Made by a program: the position numbers and the translations under genes. Shown here piece after piece: positions 1 to 8,753 of a stretch of 46,102 nucleotides of DNA; positions within the stretch are counted from its first letter, which is position 1; each line of letters begins with the position of its first letter. The notes beneath the pieces were generated by a model. That model was not told the DNA's origin. It ran no database searches and saw only the letters and a program-made list of their open reading frames with translations. This DNA is from Flavobacteriaceae bacterium UBA6268 (GTDB lineage: Bacteria; Bacteroidota; Bacteroidia; Flavobacteriales; Flavobacteriaceae): assembly GCA_002440705.1 (NCBI GenBank), contig DJVA01000020.1:1-46102 (forward strand). Reading direction: 5' to 3'.

Positions 1-588
1 AAGGGTTTGGATCATATTACGGGAGACTATGTTTTATTTTTAAACAGTGGGGATATTTTATATGAATCCAAAACCATTCATAATTTTGTTCTCTATAATA
101 GAACAGAAGATTTAGTATGTGGAGACGTCATTATTAGAGAAAATGGAAAGGAGCCTAAAAAGAAAATAATGCCCGATACCCTCACTTTTGATAATACCCT
201 AAAATTTATTGTTACTCATCAGGCCATTTTTCATAAAGGGTACCTTTTCAAAGAAAAAAGATTTGATAGAAAATACGCTCTAATAGCTGATTGGGTTTTT
301 TATAATGAAGCTCTTTTGTTTGAAAATGCCACCTATTTTCACTTGGACCTTTGTATTGTTTATTATGATGGCAATGGAATTACATCGAATAAGAAGATTG
401 GAAGAAAACTAAAGGAAGAACGAATTGCCTATATAAACGAAATGCTTCCCAGATACCTTGAACCAAGGGTGGGTAAAAAAATTGAAATTTCCGTCTGTTT
501 GCCAAAAAAAAGTTGGTACCAACAAAACAAAAGACGTATTCAAAATAAGGTTAAAAATATATTTGGAAAAACGGACAACCATGAATAA
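1..588 (+). CDS. Glycosyltransferase family 2, C-terminal part (5' end outside window)
   Basis: The open frame runs in from the left edge (first residues KGLDHITGDY), so only the C-terminal portion is present. The stretch YVLFLNSGDILY matches the region around the metal-binding acidic motif of GT-A fold enzymes of the WcaE-like GT2 group, where a form like FLNSGD takes the place of DxD. The enzyme would transfer a sugar from a nucleotide-sugar donor at the cytoplasmic membrane during repeat-unit assembly; donor and acceptor cannot be read from sequence. Its last 8 bases overlap the next gene (ATGAATAA), suggesting translational coupling. Base composition is clearly AT-rich (15 of 60 G or C in bases 61-120) compared with later genes. 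Confidence 0.8.
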   Translation, partial: KGLDHITGDYVLFLNSGDILYESKTIHNFVLYNRTEDLVCGDVIIRENGKEPKKKIMPDTLTFDNTLKFIVTHQAIFHKGYLFKEKRFDRKYALIADWVFYNEALLFENATYFHLDLCIVYYDGNGITSNKKIGRKLKEERIAYINEMLPRYLEPRVGKKIEISVCLPKKSWYQQNKRRIQNKVKNIFGKTDNHE

Positions 589-1537
589 CATGGTTTCCAT
601 CATCATCCCCACCTTTAACCGTGCTCACATTATTGGGGAAACCTTGGATACTATTTTGGACCAAACCTATCCACATTGGGAGTGCATCGTTGTAGACGAT
701 GGCAGTACAGACACTACAGCACAAGTTTTGGAAGCGTATATGGGTAAGGATGCCCGATTTACCTTTCTTCAACGCCCAGACGAGAAAAAAAAAGGCCCCA
801 ATAGCTGTAGGAATTTTGGATTTGAAAAATCTAAGGGAACCTTTGTCCACTTTATGGATAGTGACGATCTTTATTCACGAGAAGCGTTACAAACTTACCT
901 CGAACACTTTACGGATAACCTGGATGCTGTTATTGCCCCCGTGGAACAAGTGCATTTGAAAACAGGCGAATTTATCGGGAAAAGCAAATGCTACTCGAAG
1001 GACCTTATCGCAGCCTACATAAAGGGAAGTATTACCTTCTACGTTTGTGGCGCTGTTTGGCGGCGTGATTTTTTAACTGCAAACCCCGTACTTTTCGATG
1101 AAACCATCACCAACATGGACGATTGGGACTTTAACCTTAGGATGTTGTACCGAAATCCGAACCTTTTCTTTTTGGAAGGACCGCTTATTCAATATCGAAT
1201 TCACGAAAATTCCCTTTACCATCAATTAAAAAAGTTGCATGCTGCCGAACTGCAATCCGATATTCAAGCACGTAAAAAACACATGGCTTTGGTCGCTAAA
1301 AAGGACAAAAAAACCTATGGATTGCTTAAGGCATCATTGTGCAAACGGTATGTGAAGTTTTTTAGAAAGGCCATTATTTTAAAAGACCCCCTGAAACATC
1401 TTTTTTTTTACAAAATGATATTTTGCTTCGTGGGGCAAGGCAAATTTATTTTAGTCCTTAACTTTACAAAAGGATACTTGTTGTATTTAATGACGGGAAA
1501 AAGCAATAGGTTTATCAGAAAAAATAAAAGAATATGA
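581..1537 (+). CDS. Glycosyltransferase family 2
   Basis: A 318-residue protein. It opens with the GT2 start VSIIIPTFNRA, followed by VVDDGSTD at residues 37-44 (nucleotide binding) and DSDD at 93-96 (metal and donor binding). The C-terminal third is basic and rich in aromatic and hydrophobic residues, suggesting membrane association. I chose the ATG at 581 because it places the family N-terminus at residue 5; an upstream in-frame start at 458 would add 41 residues lying inside the preceding gene. It probably adds one sugar of the repeat unit. Donor specificity is not predictable here. Confidence 0.88.
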   Translation: MNNMVSIIIPTFNRAHIIGETLDTILDQTYPHWECIVVDDGSTDTTAQVLEAYMGKDARFTFLQRPDEKKKGPNSCRNFGFEKSKGTFVHFMDSDDLYSREALQTYLEHFTDNLDAVIAPVEQVHLKTGEFIGKSKCYSKDLIAAYIKGSITFYVCGAVWRRDFLTANPVLFDETITNMDDWDFNLRMLYRNPNLFFLEGPLIQYRIHENSLYHQLKKLHAAELQSDIQARKKHMALVAKKDKKTYGLLKASLCKRYVKFFRKAIILKDPLKHLFFYKMIFCFVGQGKFILVLNFTKGYLLYLMTGKSNRFIRKNKRI

Positions 1538-1565
1538 GACGCCCCCTAGCAAAAAGTTTATAGCG

Positions 1566-2651
1566 ATGAAAGTGTTGTATGTATATGACGAGATGCCTAA
1601 GAGCTATCAAACCTATATGGCGAATACCTTAACCGGATTAAAAAAAGTGATCGACGTCACCGCATTTGCCTTCAAGCCCAACCCTAAAGCCGATGCGTAT
1701 CCCCAGAATTCCATTATTCAAAAACTAAAACGGAAAATCATATCTCGAGGCGAGTACGAAGCATTGGCTCGCCAATGGGCTACTAATTACAACATCATTC
1801 ACCTTCAACATTCATACCTCTTTGGCAAATTTCCTTTTTTTCTCGATCCAAAGCAAATCAAAGATAATAAACGAACAAATATCGTTATTACCTTTCGTGG
1901 AGGTGATACGTATGTAAAGCCTTGGATTTATGAACGATGGAAAACGTTCTTCGAATCTTGGTCGCACCAAGTAACCCGTTTTGTGACCGTGAGCCATCAT
2001 CAAAAGGAATACTTGGCTTCGCATTGGGGAATTCCTTTGGAAAAAATTGAAGTAATTCCAGTTTCTGTTGCCGACCACGGATATGCTAAGGTAAAAAGGC
2101 CAAATAAGGGGATTATCAAAATAGCCTCTGCGCACCGAATGACTTGGGAAAAAAACATAGATGCCCATTTGCGTACCATTTCCATCCTCAAACAAATGGG
2201 GCATAACGTTCAATACGATGTATATGGGGATGGTCCAGATCTAGGGGCTTTGTACTATTTGGTGGATAAATATCAATTGAGTGACACTGTAAACCACCAG
2301 AAGAAAGTCCCGAACCAAATCCTTTTGGAAAAACTCCCCACCTATGACTTTTTTCTTCAATTAAGCTTGTCCGAATCGCTAGGAGCTGCGGTCTTGGAAG
2401 CCCAATCGTGCGGGGTTCCTGCTATTGTATCCAATGCGGGCGGCCTGCCAGAGACCATTGTCAAAAACGAATCCGGATTGTGTGTAGACCCTTGGGACGT
2501 TGAAGCGGCTGCAAAAGGCATCCATAATTTGTTTACTCATCCGGAAACCTACGAGGCGTTTTCCCAAAAGGCAATAGCTCATATTAGCGACCGTTACACC
2601 ATCAAGAAGGAAATAGAACGACTTATTGCCCTTTATCAAAAAATCCTTTAA
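1566..2651 (+). CDS. Glycosyltransferase family 4 (GT-B fold)
   Basis: A 361-residue protein with two Rossmann-like halves. The C-terminal half carries the retaining-GT4 E-x7-E motif (E270 to E278 in SESLGAAVLEA) followed by GVPAIVSNAGGLPE, which contacts the donor phosphates and ribose. Length is usual for the family. It starts 28 bases after the preceding gene and is followed after 31 bases by another GT4, fitting a common transcript. It is expected to be cytoplasmic or peripheral at the inner membrane, acting on a lipid-linked glycan intermediate. The sugar transferred is unknown. Confidence 0.88.
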   Translation: MKVLYVYDEMPKSYQTYMANTLTGLKKVIDVTAFAFKPNPKADAYPQNSIIQKLKRKIISRGEYEALARQWATNYNIIHLQHSYLFGKFPFFLDPKQIKDNKRTNIVITFRGGDTYVKPWIYERWKTFFESWSHQVTRFVTVSHHQKEYLASHWGIPLEKIEVIPVSVADHGYAKVKRPNKGIIKIASAHRMTWEKNIDAHLRTISILKQMGHNVQYDVYGDGPDLGALYYLVDKYQLSDTVNHQKKVPNQILLEKLPTYDFFLQLSLSESLGAAVLEAQSCGVPAIVSNAGGLPETIVKNESGLCVDPWDVEAAAKGIHNLFTHPETYEAFSQKAIAHISDRYTIKKEIERLIALYQKIL

Positions 2652-2682
2652 CTTAAAACTCTGAAGTACGGGTTCGATATAA

Positions 2683-3891
2683 ATGTTTCATCCTAATCCT
2701 TTGGAAAAACCACTTACAATCATCATTTTCGATGGGAGCCTAGCGCCATCTACCTTTGTGTACCGATTGGCGTTGGGGCTTTCGGAAAAACATAAAGTAG
2801 CCATTATGGGTTTTTCCGGAAAGCGCAACTCAAGCCATGGGAACCTTCAATATGTTCATCTGGGGAGTGCTTCCAATACGTTGGGGCTACTATTTAGCAG
2901 TGCGTATTGGTCTTGGAAAAGTCTTTTCAAAAGGGGAAATGGCAATGCAGTCATTCAGTTAATTAAAAATACCGTGCATTTTCGTAAAAAGGCATTGCAG
3001 CAGCAAAATTTGAATCTGGCGTTAGGCTTGCTAAATCCGGACATCGTGCATGTGCAATGGCCATCTTTACTGCCTTGGTGCGAAAGTCTTCTTGAAGAAA
3101 AAAAATACAAGGTGGTCTTGAGCCAGCGGGGGTACCAAGTCAATATACGTGCAATGGTGGATGTCCAAAATTTAGAATACCTAAGGCAGTGGTATCCAAA
3201 AATAGATGGATTTCACTCGGTCTCAAAAGCCATTTCGAGGGTAGGGGACCGTATTTGGGAAAATTCAAAAAAAGTAGATGCAATTGTTTACTCGGGGTTT
3301 AATTTTGATGAATTACCCTATCAAGAATCCTACAAAAGTCAAAATCCACTGCGCTTACTTTCTGTGGGGCGCCCACACTGGATAAAAGGCTATCCCTATG
3401 CTTTGGAGGCCTGTTCGATACTGAAAAAAAACAAGATTAATTTTCAATACCAAATAATAGGTGCAAAAGGTGATGAAGAACTTTTGGTGCTAATCGACTG
3501 CTTGGGACTCAGCGATTGTGTTTTCCTATTGCCTAAAATTAATCAAAACGAGGTCTACCAAACCATGAAATCTTCCAGCATATTGTTATTTCCCTCTTTA
3601 AGTGAAGGATTGCCCAATGTAGTGGTAGAAGCTATGGCATTGGGATTGCCCGTTATTGCAACCCAATGTGGGGGTGTTGCGGAATTACTGGATGCACATG
3701 GCGAAAGCATGGTTCCCGTTAGGGATGCCCAGGCAATGGCCCATGCGGTCATGGATTTTTTGGAACAGCCCGATGCTACGATCTTGAAACAAAAAGAAGC
3801 TGCAAGGCTAAAAGTGGAAAGGCAGCACAGCATGTCTAGTATGATAGAAGGAATGGAAAACTTGTATCGAAAATGCTTGACAGATCGTTAA
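2683..3891 (+). CDS. Glycosyltransferase family 4
   Basis: A 402-residue GT-B protein. PDIVHVQWPSL lies in the acceptor-side half, LLSVGRPHWIKGYPYAL opens the donor-binding half, and SEGLPNVVVEAMALGLPVIA holds the E-x7-E pair at E308 and E316. The N-terminal half is somewhat longer than in the smallest family members. The ATG at 2683 follows a 31-base spacer after the previous GT4. It probably adds one residue to the repeat unit; specificity is unknown. Confidence 0.88.
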   Translation: MFHPNPLEKPLTIIIFDGSLAPSTFVYRLALGLSEKHKVAIMGFSGKRNSSHGNLQYVHLGSASNTLGLLFSSAYWSWKSLFKRGNGNAVIQLIKNTVHFRKKALQQQNLNLALGLLNPDIVHVQWPSLLPWCESLLEEKKYKVVLSQRGYQVNIRAMVDVQNLEYLRQWYPKIDGFHSVSKAISRVGDRIWENSKKVDAIVYSGFNFDELPYQESYKSQNPLRLLSVGRPHWIKGYPYALEACSILKKNKINFQYQIIGAKGDEELLVLIDCLGLSDCVFLLPKINQNEVYQTMKSSSILLFPSLSEGLPNVVVEAMALGLPVIATQCGGVAELLDAHGESMVPVRDAQAMAHAVMDFLEQPDATILKQKEAARLKVERQHSMSSMIEGMENLYRKCLTDR

Positions 3892-3944
3892 TAAGATTTG
3901 CGATTTAAAGTTATCTTGCTTCACCTTAAAAATTTATCGCGATT

Positions 3945-4529
3945 ATGAAGTCACCCATTTTTATTGCAAAGCACCTCTTGAAGAAAGTTCTTATTTCAAG
4001 GCTTTGCAAGCGTTATGTATTGGGAAACCAGGTGCTTATCGATGATATTGAAAGAACCTATTTGGTAAGGGGCTGTACCAGTAAAAATTCCAGTGTTCCC
4101 GATAAATTCAAGCATTTAATGATTTATTATCCTTCGTATGCATTTCTCTTCTTTTGGCGAATAAAAAAGGGCGATTACCGTTGGAGGCGTTATTTTACGA
4201 AAGGTTATGAATGCAAAATATTTGGAAGTACCAAGATAGCAGGAGGGTTGGTGTGTTTCCATCCTTTTGGAACCGTTATCAATGCCAAATCAATTGGCAA
4301 AAATTTTGAATTTAGAAATGGATTGACCATCGGCAATAAAAACAACGACAATACTTTACTGCCAGTGATTGGCGACCATGTTACCGTGGGTGCCAATACG
4401 GTTATCATCGGGGATATTACCATAGGGGACCATGTTACCATAGGAGCAGGATCTGTGGTGGTACATTCATTTCCATCCCGCTGTGTAATTGCCGGAAACC
4501 CTGCTAAAATAATTAAAACCATATCTTAA
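3945..4529 (+). CDS. Serine-acetyltransferase-like hexapeptide-repeat O-acetyltransferase
   Basis: A 194-residue protein. From about residue 100 it shows left-handed beta-helix hexapeptide repeats (VIGDHVTVGANTVIIGDITI, then GDHVTIGAGSVVV) and ends with the family close IAGNPAKII. This is the fold of serine acetyltransferase and of many acetyl-CoA-dependent sugar O-acetyltransferases in polysaccharide clusters. The position among glycosyltransferases argues for glycan or nucleotide-sugar acetylation rather than cysteine synthesis (inference). The N-terminal 95 residues are basic and not recognised. A 53-base gap precedes it and a 90-base gap follows it. Confidence 0.8.
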   Translation: MKSPIFIAKHLLKKVLISRLCKRYVLGNQVLIDDIERTYLVRGCTSKNSSVPDKFKHLMIYYPSYAFLFFWRIKKGDYRWRRYFTKGYECKIFGSTKIAGGLVCFHPFGTVINAKSIGKNFEFRNGLTIGNKNNDNTLLPVIGDHVTVGANTVIIGDITIGDHVTIGAGSVVVHSFPSRCVIAGNPAKIIKTIS

Positions 4530-4570
4530 ATTTTCATTCAAGCTTCCGCTTCAAAGTGCTATTAACCGTT

Positions 4571-4588
4571 TATTTTTGGTTATCTTTA
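4571..4588 (+). promoter_or_regulatory. Possible flavobacterial -7 elements upstream of the PP-loop gene
   Basis: The 90-base gap before the gene at 4620 contains TATTTTTG (4571-4578), an exact TAnnTTTG match, and directly after it TATCTTTA (4581-4588), one mismatch. No TTG lies at the usual 17-23 base distance upstream of either, so this is only a candidate start for the second transcript of the cluster. Confidence 0.3.
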
Positions 4589-4619
4589 TACCCATCCCAA
4601 CGATGATGCTAACCGCTTA

Positions 4620-6017
4620 ATGCAACCCATTCAGACCCCCATTATTCCACGCCAACCTACTTTTGCAAAAGTGGTGGGTCCCCATCAATGGAACAAGGAG
4701 GGCATTTGTGTTTTTGCTGCAACCGGTTTTTTTTTGGAAAAGGATACGTATTGGAAAGACGAAGTAGTATTGCCGCCCGCTTCGCAAAATGAATTTAACG
4801 CCCAAGGAGTTTTAACAAATAGTACCCCTTGGTTTCGATGGCATTATACCCCTAGAGATATTTCCTTTGAGAAAGCACTGGATGAATTTACCCATCTATT
4901 TGAATCCATAATGGCATCCCAAGTTGCCAATCGAAAAGTGATATTGCCTATTTCTGGTGGATTGGACAGCCGCACGCAAGCGGCCGCCTTACACTATTTA
5001 AAAAAAGAGGTAGTTTCTTACAGCTACAAATTCGAGGGCGGCTACAATGAAACTGCCATTGCCCGTAAAATTGCTGCCCAGTGTCATTTTGCATTTGAAG
5101 AATTTACCATTTCAAAGGGTTACCTTTGGGAGCATATAGAATCCTTGGCAGCCCTTAATAAGTGTTATAGTGAATTTACCCACCCAAGGCAAATGGCTAT
5201 CATTGATAAGTTTGAAGGAATGGGAGAGGTATTTTCCTTGGGGCATTGGGGAGATGTACTGTTTGATCGGGGAGCACCTGCAGGAACTCGAGACGACCAA
5301 GCCCTTTTACTGATAAAGAAGAAAGTGATAAAAAAAGGGGGAATGGAACTTGCTACAGCCATGTGGAATTTCTGGAAATTACCCGGTACTTTTGAAGCAT
5401 ACCTGGATGCAAGGTTGCAATCGCTTTGGGAAAGGATACCCATAGACCAGTTGAGTGCCAAAATGAGAGCGTTCAAATCACTCTATTGGGCGCCAAGGTG
5501 GACCTCGGTGAACCTATCGATCTTCGAAGCAAAAAAACCTATTACCTTGCCTTATTACACCAACGAAATGTGCGAGTTTATCTGTACGATTCCAGAGGCT
5601 TATTTGGCTGACCGGAAACTTCAGATTGCGTATATTATGAAGCGAAATCCTAAGCTGGCAAGAATTACCTGGGAAGAAAAAAAACCATTTCATTTGTATA
5701 ATTATCACCTTAGTAAGGTACCCTATAACCTTCCTTACAGGGCCGTTAATAAAGCAAAGAGAGCAATGCAGGGCCTGTCTCGGAAACCTTTTGTGCAACG
5801 TAATTGGGAACTTCAGTTTTTGGGGCCCAAGAACGATGCTTTACTGCAGGAGTATTTATTTCATGGATCGCTAAAGCATTTTCTGGATGAATCGGTCATT
5901 TCTCATTTTTACCATCAATTTCTCACCCAGGATAAAGTTGCCTATTCGCATCCGCTCAGCATATTGTTAACGCTTGCCTTGCGGTTAAAACTTTTTGAAG
6001 ATGAAAAGGAAGATTAA
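4620..6017 (+). CDS. Asparagine-synthase-like PP-loop protein without glutaminase domain
   Basis: A 465-residue protein with the ATP-pyrophosphatase P-loop SGGLDS at residues 112-117, followed by sequence typical of the asparagine synthetase B synthetase domain. In that family ATP adenylates a carboxylate, which ammonia then attacks to form an amide. Classical members begin with a Cys-initiated glutamine amidotransferase domain of about 200 residues; here only about 110 residues precede the P-loop, and no MCG-type start is seen. Relatives in O-antigen clusters are thought to convert uronic acids to uronamides, so glycan amidation is a reasonable inference. Its last 17 bases overlap the next GT4. 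The start at 4620 is the first ATG in a gap with possible promoter elements. Confidence 0.75.
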   Translation: MQPIQTPIIPRQPTFAKVVGPHQWNKEGICVFAATGFFLEKDTYWKDEVVLPPASQNEFNAQGVLTNSTPWFRWHYTPRDISFEKALDEFTHLFESIMASQVANRKVILPISGGLDSRTQAAALHYLKKEVVSYSYKFEGGYNETAIARKIAAQCHFAFEEFTISKGYLWEHIESLAALNKCYSEFTHPRQMAIIDKFEGMGEVFSLGHWGDVLFDRGAPAGTRDDQALLLIKKKVIKKGGMELATAMWNFWKLPGTFEAYLDARLQSLWERIPIDQLSAKMRAFKSLYWAPRWTSVNLSIFEAKKPITLPYYTNEMCEFICTIPEAYLADRKLQIAYIMKRNPKLARITWEEKKPFHLYNYHLSKVPYNLPYRAVNKAKRAMQGLSRKPFVQRNWELQFLGPKNDALLQEYLFHGSLKHFLDESVISHFYHQFLTQDKVAYSHPLSILLTLALRLKLFEDEKED

Positions 6018-7089
6018 AATTCTTTTGACCATACCCAACTTTGAAACCGCTGGCAGTAAAAAGGTGCTATTCGATTTGGCCAATGGCTTGGATAAGGAAG
6101 AGTTTGATGTTTCCATTGCCTGTGATCACAACAAAGGGGCTTTCTTTCAGGAAATTGAAAAACTAGGACTTCCCATTTTTATCATAAAAACCACCACAGC
6201 CTATCGCCCCTATTTTTCATTGGCAAGGAGGATGCAGCCCGTGGTTGGGTTTTTAAAAAAGCATAAGTTCGATATTGTCCATTCTTGGCACTGGAGCAGT
6301 GATTGGACCGAGCCCCTTGCGGCAAGACGGGCAGGAGCTAAATTTGTCTATACCAAAAAAGCGATGAGTTGGGGAAACAAACATTGGAAAATCAGGAGTT
6401 ATTTGGCGCATTTTATTTTTACAATCAATGAAGAGATGAGGTCCTATTTTCCCAATAAAAAAAACCAAGAATTGGTTCCCTTGGGAATTAATACCCACTA
6501 TTACTCGCCAGATCATTTCCCCTCCAAAACCAAAGGGCGTTCCTTTGAGATTGTCACAGTGGCCAATTTGGTGCCTGTAAAAGGCATAGAAGTCTTGATT
6601 AAGGCTTTGGCTCTTATAAATGATGATACCGTTAGGTTAAAAATCGTAGGTGGCGGAGACCCAGATTATATTGCCTCTTTGAAAACGTTGAGCAAGGGAC
6701 AAGGCGTAATGGATCAAGTAGCATTTTTAGGAAAACAAATGGATGTAAGGCCTTTTATTGCAAGGAGCGATGTATATGTGATCCCTACCCTTAATGAAGG
6801 GAGAAAGGAAGGGATGCCCATGGCATTGGTAGAAGCGATGAGTATGGGAGTACCCGTGTTGGGTTCGGATATTTCAGGGATTAATTTTGTATTGAAGGAT
6901 TTTCCGTATTTGTTATTTTCACCTGCGGCCGAATCCGAACTGGCTAAGAGATTGCAGGAAATTATGGCTTTGGAAGTAGCTGAAAGAAAAGCCCTGGGAA
7001 ATCGTTTGCGAAACTACTGTAACGATCATTTTGCAATGGAGCAATTCATTGAAAATACAGAACGCATATACAAAAACTTGGTGCATTAA
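6001..7089 (+). CDS. Glycosyltransferase family 4
   Basis: A 362-residue GT-B protein starting MKRKIKILLTIPNFETAGSK; the GS-K element lies in the N-terminal donor-proximal loop typical of GT4. The second half has FEIVTVANLVPVKGIE and NEGRKEGMPMALVEAM with the E-x7-E pair. The ATG at 6001 is preferred over an in-frame TTG at 5995. It overlaps the preceding gene by 17 bases and the following sulfotransferase by one (TAATG), so translation is probably coupled. Sugar specificity is unknown. Confidence 0.87.
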   Translation: MKRKIKILLTIPNFETAGSKKVLFDLANGLDKEEFDVSIACDHNKGAFFQEIEKLGLPIFIIKTTTAYRPYFSLARRMQPVVGFLKKHKFDIVHSWHWSSDWTEPLAARRAGAKFVYTKKAMSWGNKHWKIRSYLAHFIFTINEEMRSYFPNKKNQELVPLGINTHYYSPDHFPSKTKGRSFEIVTVANLVPVKGIEVLIKALALINDDTVRLKIVGGGDPDYIASLKTLSKGQGVMDQVAFLGKQMDVRPFIARSDVYVIPTLNEGRKEGMPMALVEAMSMGVPVLGSDISGINFVLKDFPYLLFSPAAESELAKRLQEIMALEVAERKALGNRLRNYCNDHFAMEQFIENTERIYKNLVH

Positions 7090-7946
7090 TGGCAAAATAC
7101 CGAAAACATATCATTGTTGTTGGGTCGGCCAGAAGTGGTACAAGTTGGCTAAGCGAGACTATTTCTAAACAATTTCGGTATCGTATGTTGTTTGAGCCAG
7201 AGCATGATTCACGAACCAAAAAGGGACATTTGTTGTGTGACCGTTACTTGTTGAGTGCCGAAGGGAATGAAGCTGTAATTTCTTATTTGCACCAACTCTT
7301 CAAGAATAAGGTAGACTCTGATTGGATTGCGCAAAATAGTAACCGCAAACTCAAAATGCATCTGTGGCCCTGGATTCCCAAAAAATATGTAATCAAATTT
7401 GTTCGATGCAATCTTTCCGCTGCCTGGATGCACCACTATTTTGAAATTCCGGTCATTCACATTATTCGTAATCCGTACGATGTCATTTTGTCGCAGCAAC
7501 GGGTAAAATTTCCGTGGTTGTACGATTTAAGCCGATTTCAATCCCAACCACATTTGGTTGCCTTGGTGCAAAAAGAATTTGGCGTCGATATCCTTCAAGC
7601 AGAGTCCTATTCAGGAATGGAAGTATTGGCCTTACGCTGGTGCTTGGAAAATGTAGTCCCATTGCAATGCGTTCGAAACACTGCTAAAGACTACGCGGTA
7701 GTAAAGTACGAAGACTTAAGAATAAACGTAAACAATTACCTAAAACTATGTGCTCAATTTAACATAGAGCCCATTGCAAACATAGAGGAAGCCTATAAAA
7801 AACCATCCTCCAAAACCCACCCAAAAAGTGCCATTTTAGACCCTAATGAAAATTTACTTAGTTTTAATGAAACAGAATTGGCCAAAGTAAACCGTGTGTT
7901 AATGCAATTTAAGCAGTCGTTCTATCCGCTGCAATCTGAAGCCTAG
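7089..7946 (+). CDS. PAPS-dependent sulfotransferase (Sulfotransfer_1/3-like)
   Basis: A 285-residue protein with both PAPS-binding motifs. The 5'-phosphosulfate loop is VGSARSGTSWLS (residues 11-22) and the 3'-phosphate motif is IRNPYDVILSQ (126-136) with conserved Arg and Ser. Such enzymes move sulfate from PAPS to a hydroxyl or amine, in clusters like this most likely on a sugar of the repeat unit. It overlaps the previous gene by one base and is followed after three bases by a second, unlike sulfotransferase. PAPS synthesis genes are not in the window. The acceptor position is unknown. Confidence 0.85.
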   Translation: MAKYRKHIIVVGSARSGTSWLSETISKQFRYRMLFEPEHDSRTKKGHLLCDRYLLSAEGNEAVISYLHQLFKNKVDSDWIAQNSNRKLKMHLWPWIPKKYVIKFVRCNLSAAWMHHYFEIPVIHIIRNPYDVILSQQRVKFPWLYDLSRFQSQPHLVALVQKEFGVDILQAESYSGMEVLALRWCLENVVPLQCVRNTAKDYAVVKYEDLRINVNNYLKLCAQFNIEPIANIEEAYKKPSSKTHPKSAILDPNENLLSFNETELAKVNRVLMQFKQSFYPLQSEA

Positions 7947-7949
7947 CGT

Positions 7950-8753
7950 ATGCGAACTTTTTTAAAAAAATACCTTCGAAAAAAAAGGGAGGCAAAGGCC
8001 CACAAACTCATACGGAAGCATCAACCCTATTTTGATGCTTATGATAGGGTGTATCACGTACACATTCGAAAAAGTGCCGGAACCAGTATTAATGCTGCCT
8101 TTTGGGGGTTATCGGGATTTTCGCTTGCCAATGTAAAGCGGGAACCTATATTGGTAAAAAGCCCCTATGTGTTTGTGCGAAATCACCTTACTTTAATAGA
8201 AAAGGGGGATTATTTTTACGCCAATTCGCATATGCCTTTCTGGAGGTTGAACCTGCCAAAAAACACCTTTACTTTTTGTGTGCTCCGCGATCCCTTTAGC
8301 AGGTTGGTGTCACTCTACAAGTACTTAAAATACGTTTCAGAACTGGACCCTAAAATTGCTAAAGCAAAAGAGCCTGCCTATAAACCTTTGCAGTATCAAT
8401 TAAAATGGGTAGGCAATGGGTTTTCAGATTTTCTCGATTTGATTCCCGAAAAACACCTTCAACATCAATTGTATATGTTCTCTGAAAAAATGGAGGTGCC
8501 TGTGGCCATGGAAAATATTGGAAGGTTGAATCGAATTTATTTTCAAGAACATTTCGATGCTGCCATTGATGATTTATCCAAAACCTTAAAGCTGCCACTT
8601 TCAGTCCTTAGGGAGCGAAGTTTCACAAACATTCCTATTTCAATTTCGAAAGAAGAAGAAAAAAGGGCTAGATTACGTTTGGAGAAAGAATATGTTTTTT
8701 ATGACAAAGTCCTGGAAAAGATAGATGCGTCGGGTCAAATAGCTAGTGTATGA
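7950..8753 (+). CDS. Sulfotransferase, carbohydrate sulfotransferase (Sulfotransfer_2)-like
   Basis: A 267-residue protein with the 5'-PSB loop HIRKSAGTS (residues 38-46) and the 3'-PB motif LRDPFSRLVSLY (112-123). These forms are typical of Golgi-type HNK-1, chondroitin and heparan 2-O sulfotransferases and of their bacterial relatives in capsule clusters. It differs in motif style from the gene just upstream, so the two probably modify different positions rather than being a recent duplication. The ATG at 7950 lies 3 bases after the previous stop, and the end overlaps the next GT4 by four bases (ATGA). Confidence 0.85.
   Translation: MRTFLKKYLRKKREAKAHKLIRKHQPYFDAYDRVYHVHIRKSAGTSINAAFWGLSGFSLANVKREPILVKSPYVFVRNHLTLIEKGDYFYANSHMPFWRLNLPKNTFTFCVLRDPFSRLVSLYKYLKYVSELDPKIAKAKEPAYKPLQYQLKWVGNGFSDFLDLIPEKHLQHQLYMFSEKMEVPVAMENIGRLNRIYFQEHFDAAIDDLSKTLKLPLSVLRERSFTNIPISISKEEEKRARLRLEKEYVFYDKVLEKIDASGQIASV

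Noticed and set aside
3945..4529. Calling the hexapeptide protein CysE (cysteine biosynthesis)
   Set aside because: It lacks the usual long CysE N-terminal helical domain and sits among glycan genes; sugar O-acetylation fits better.
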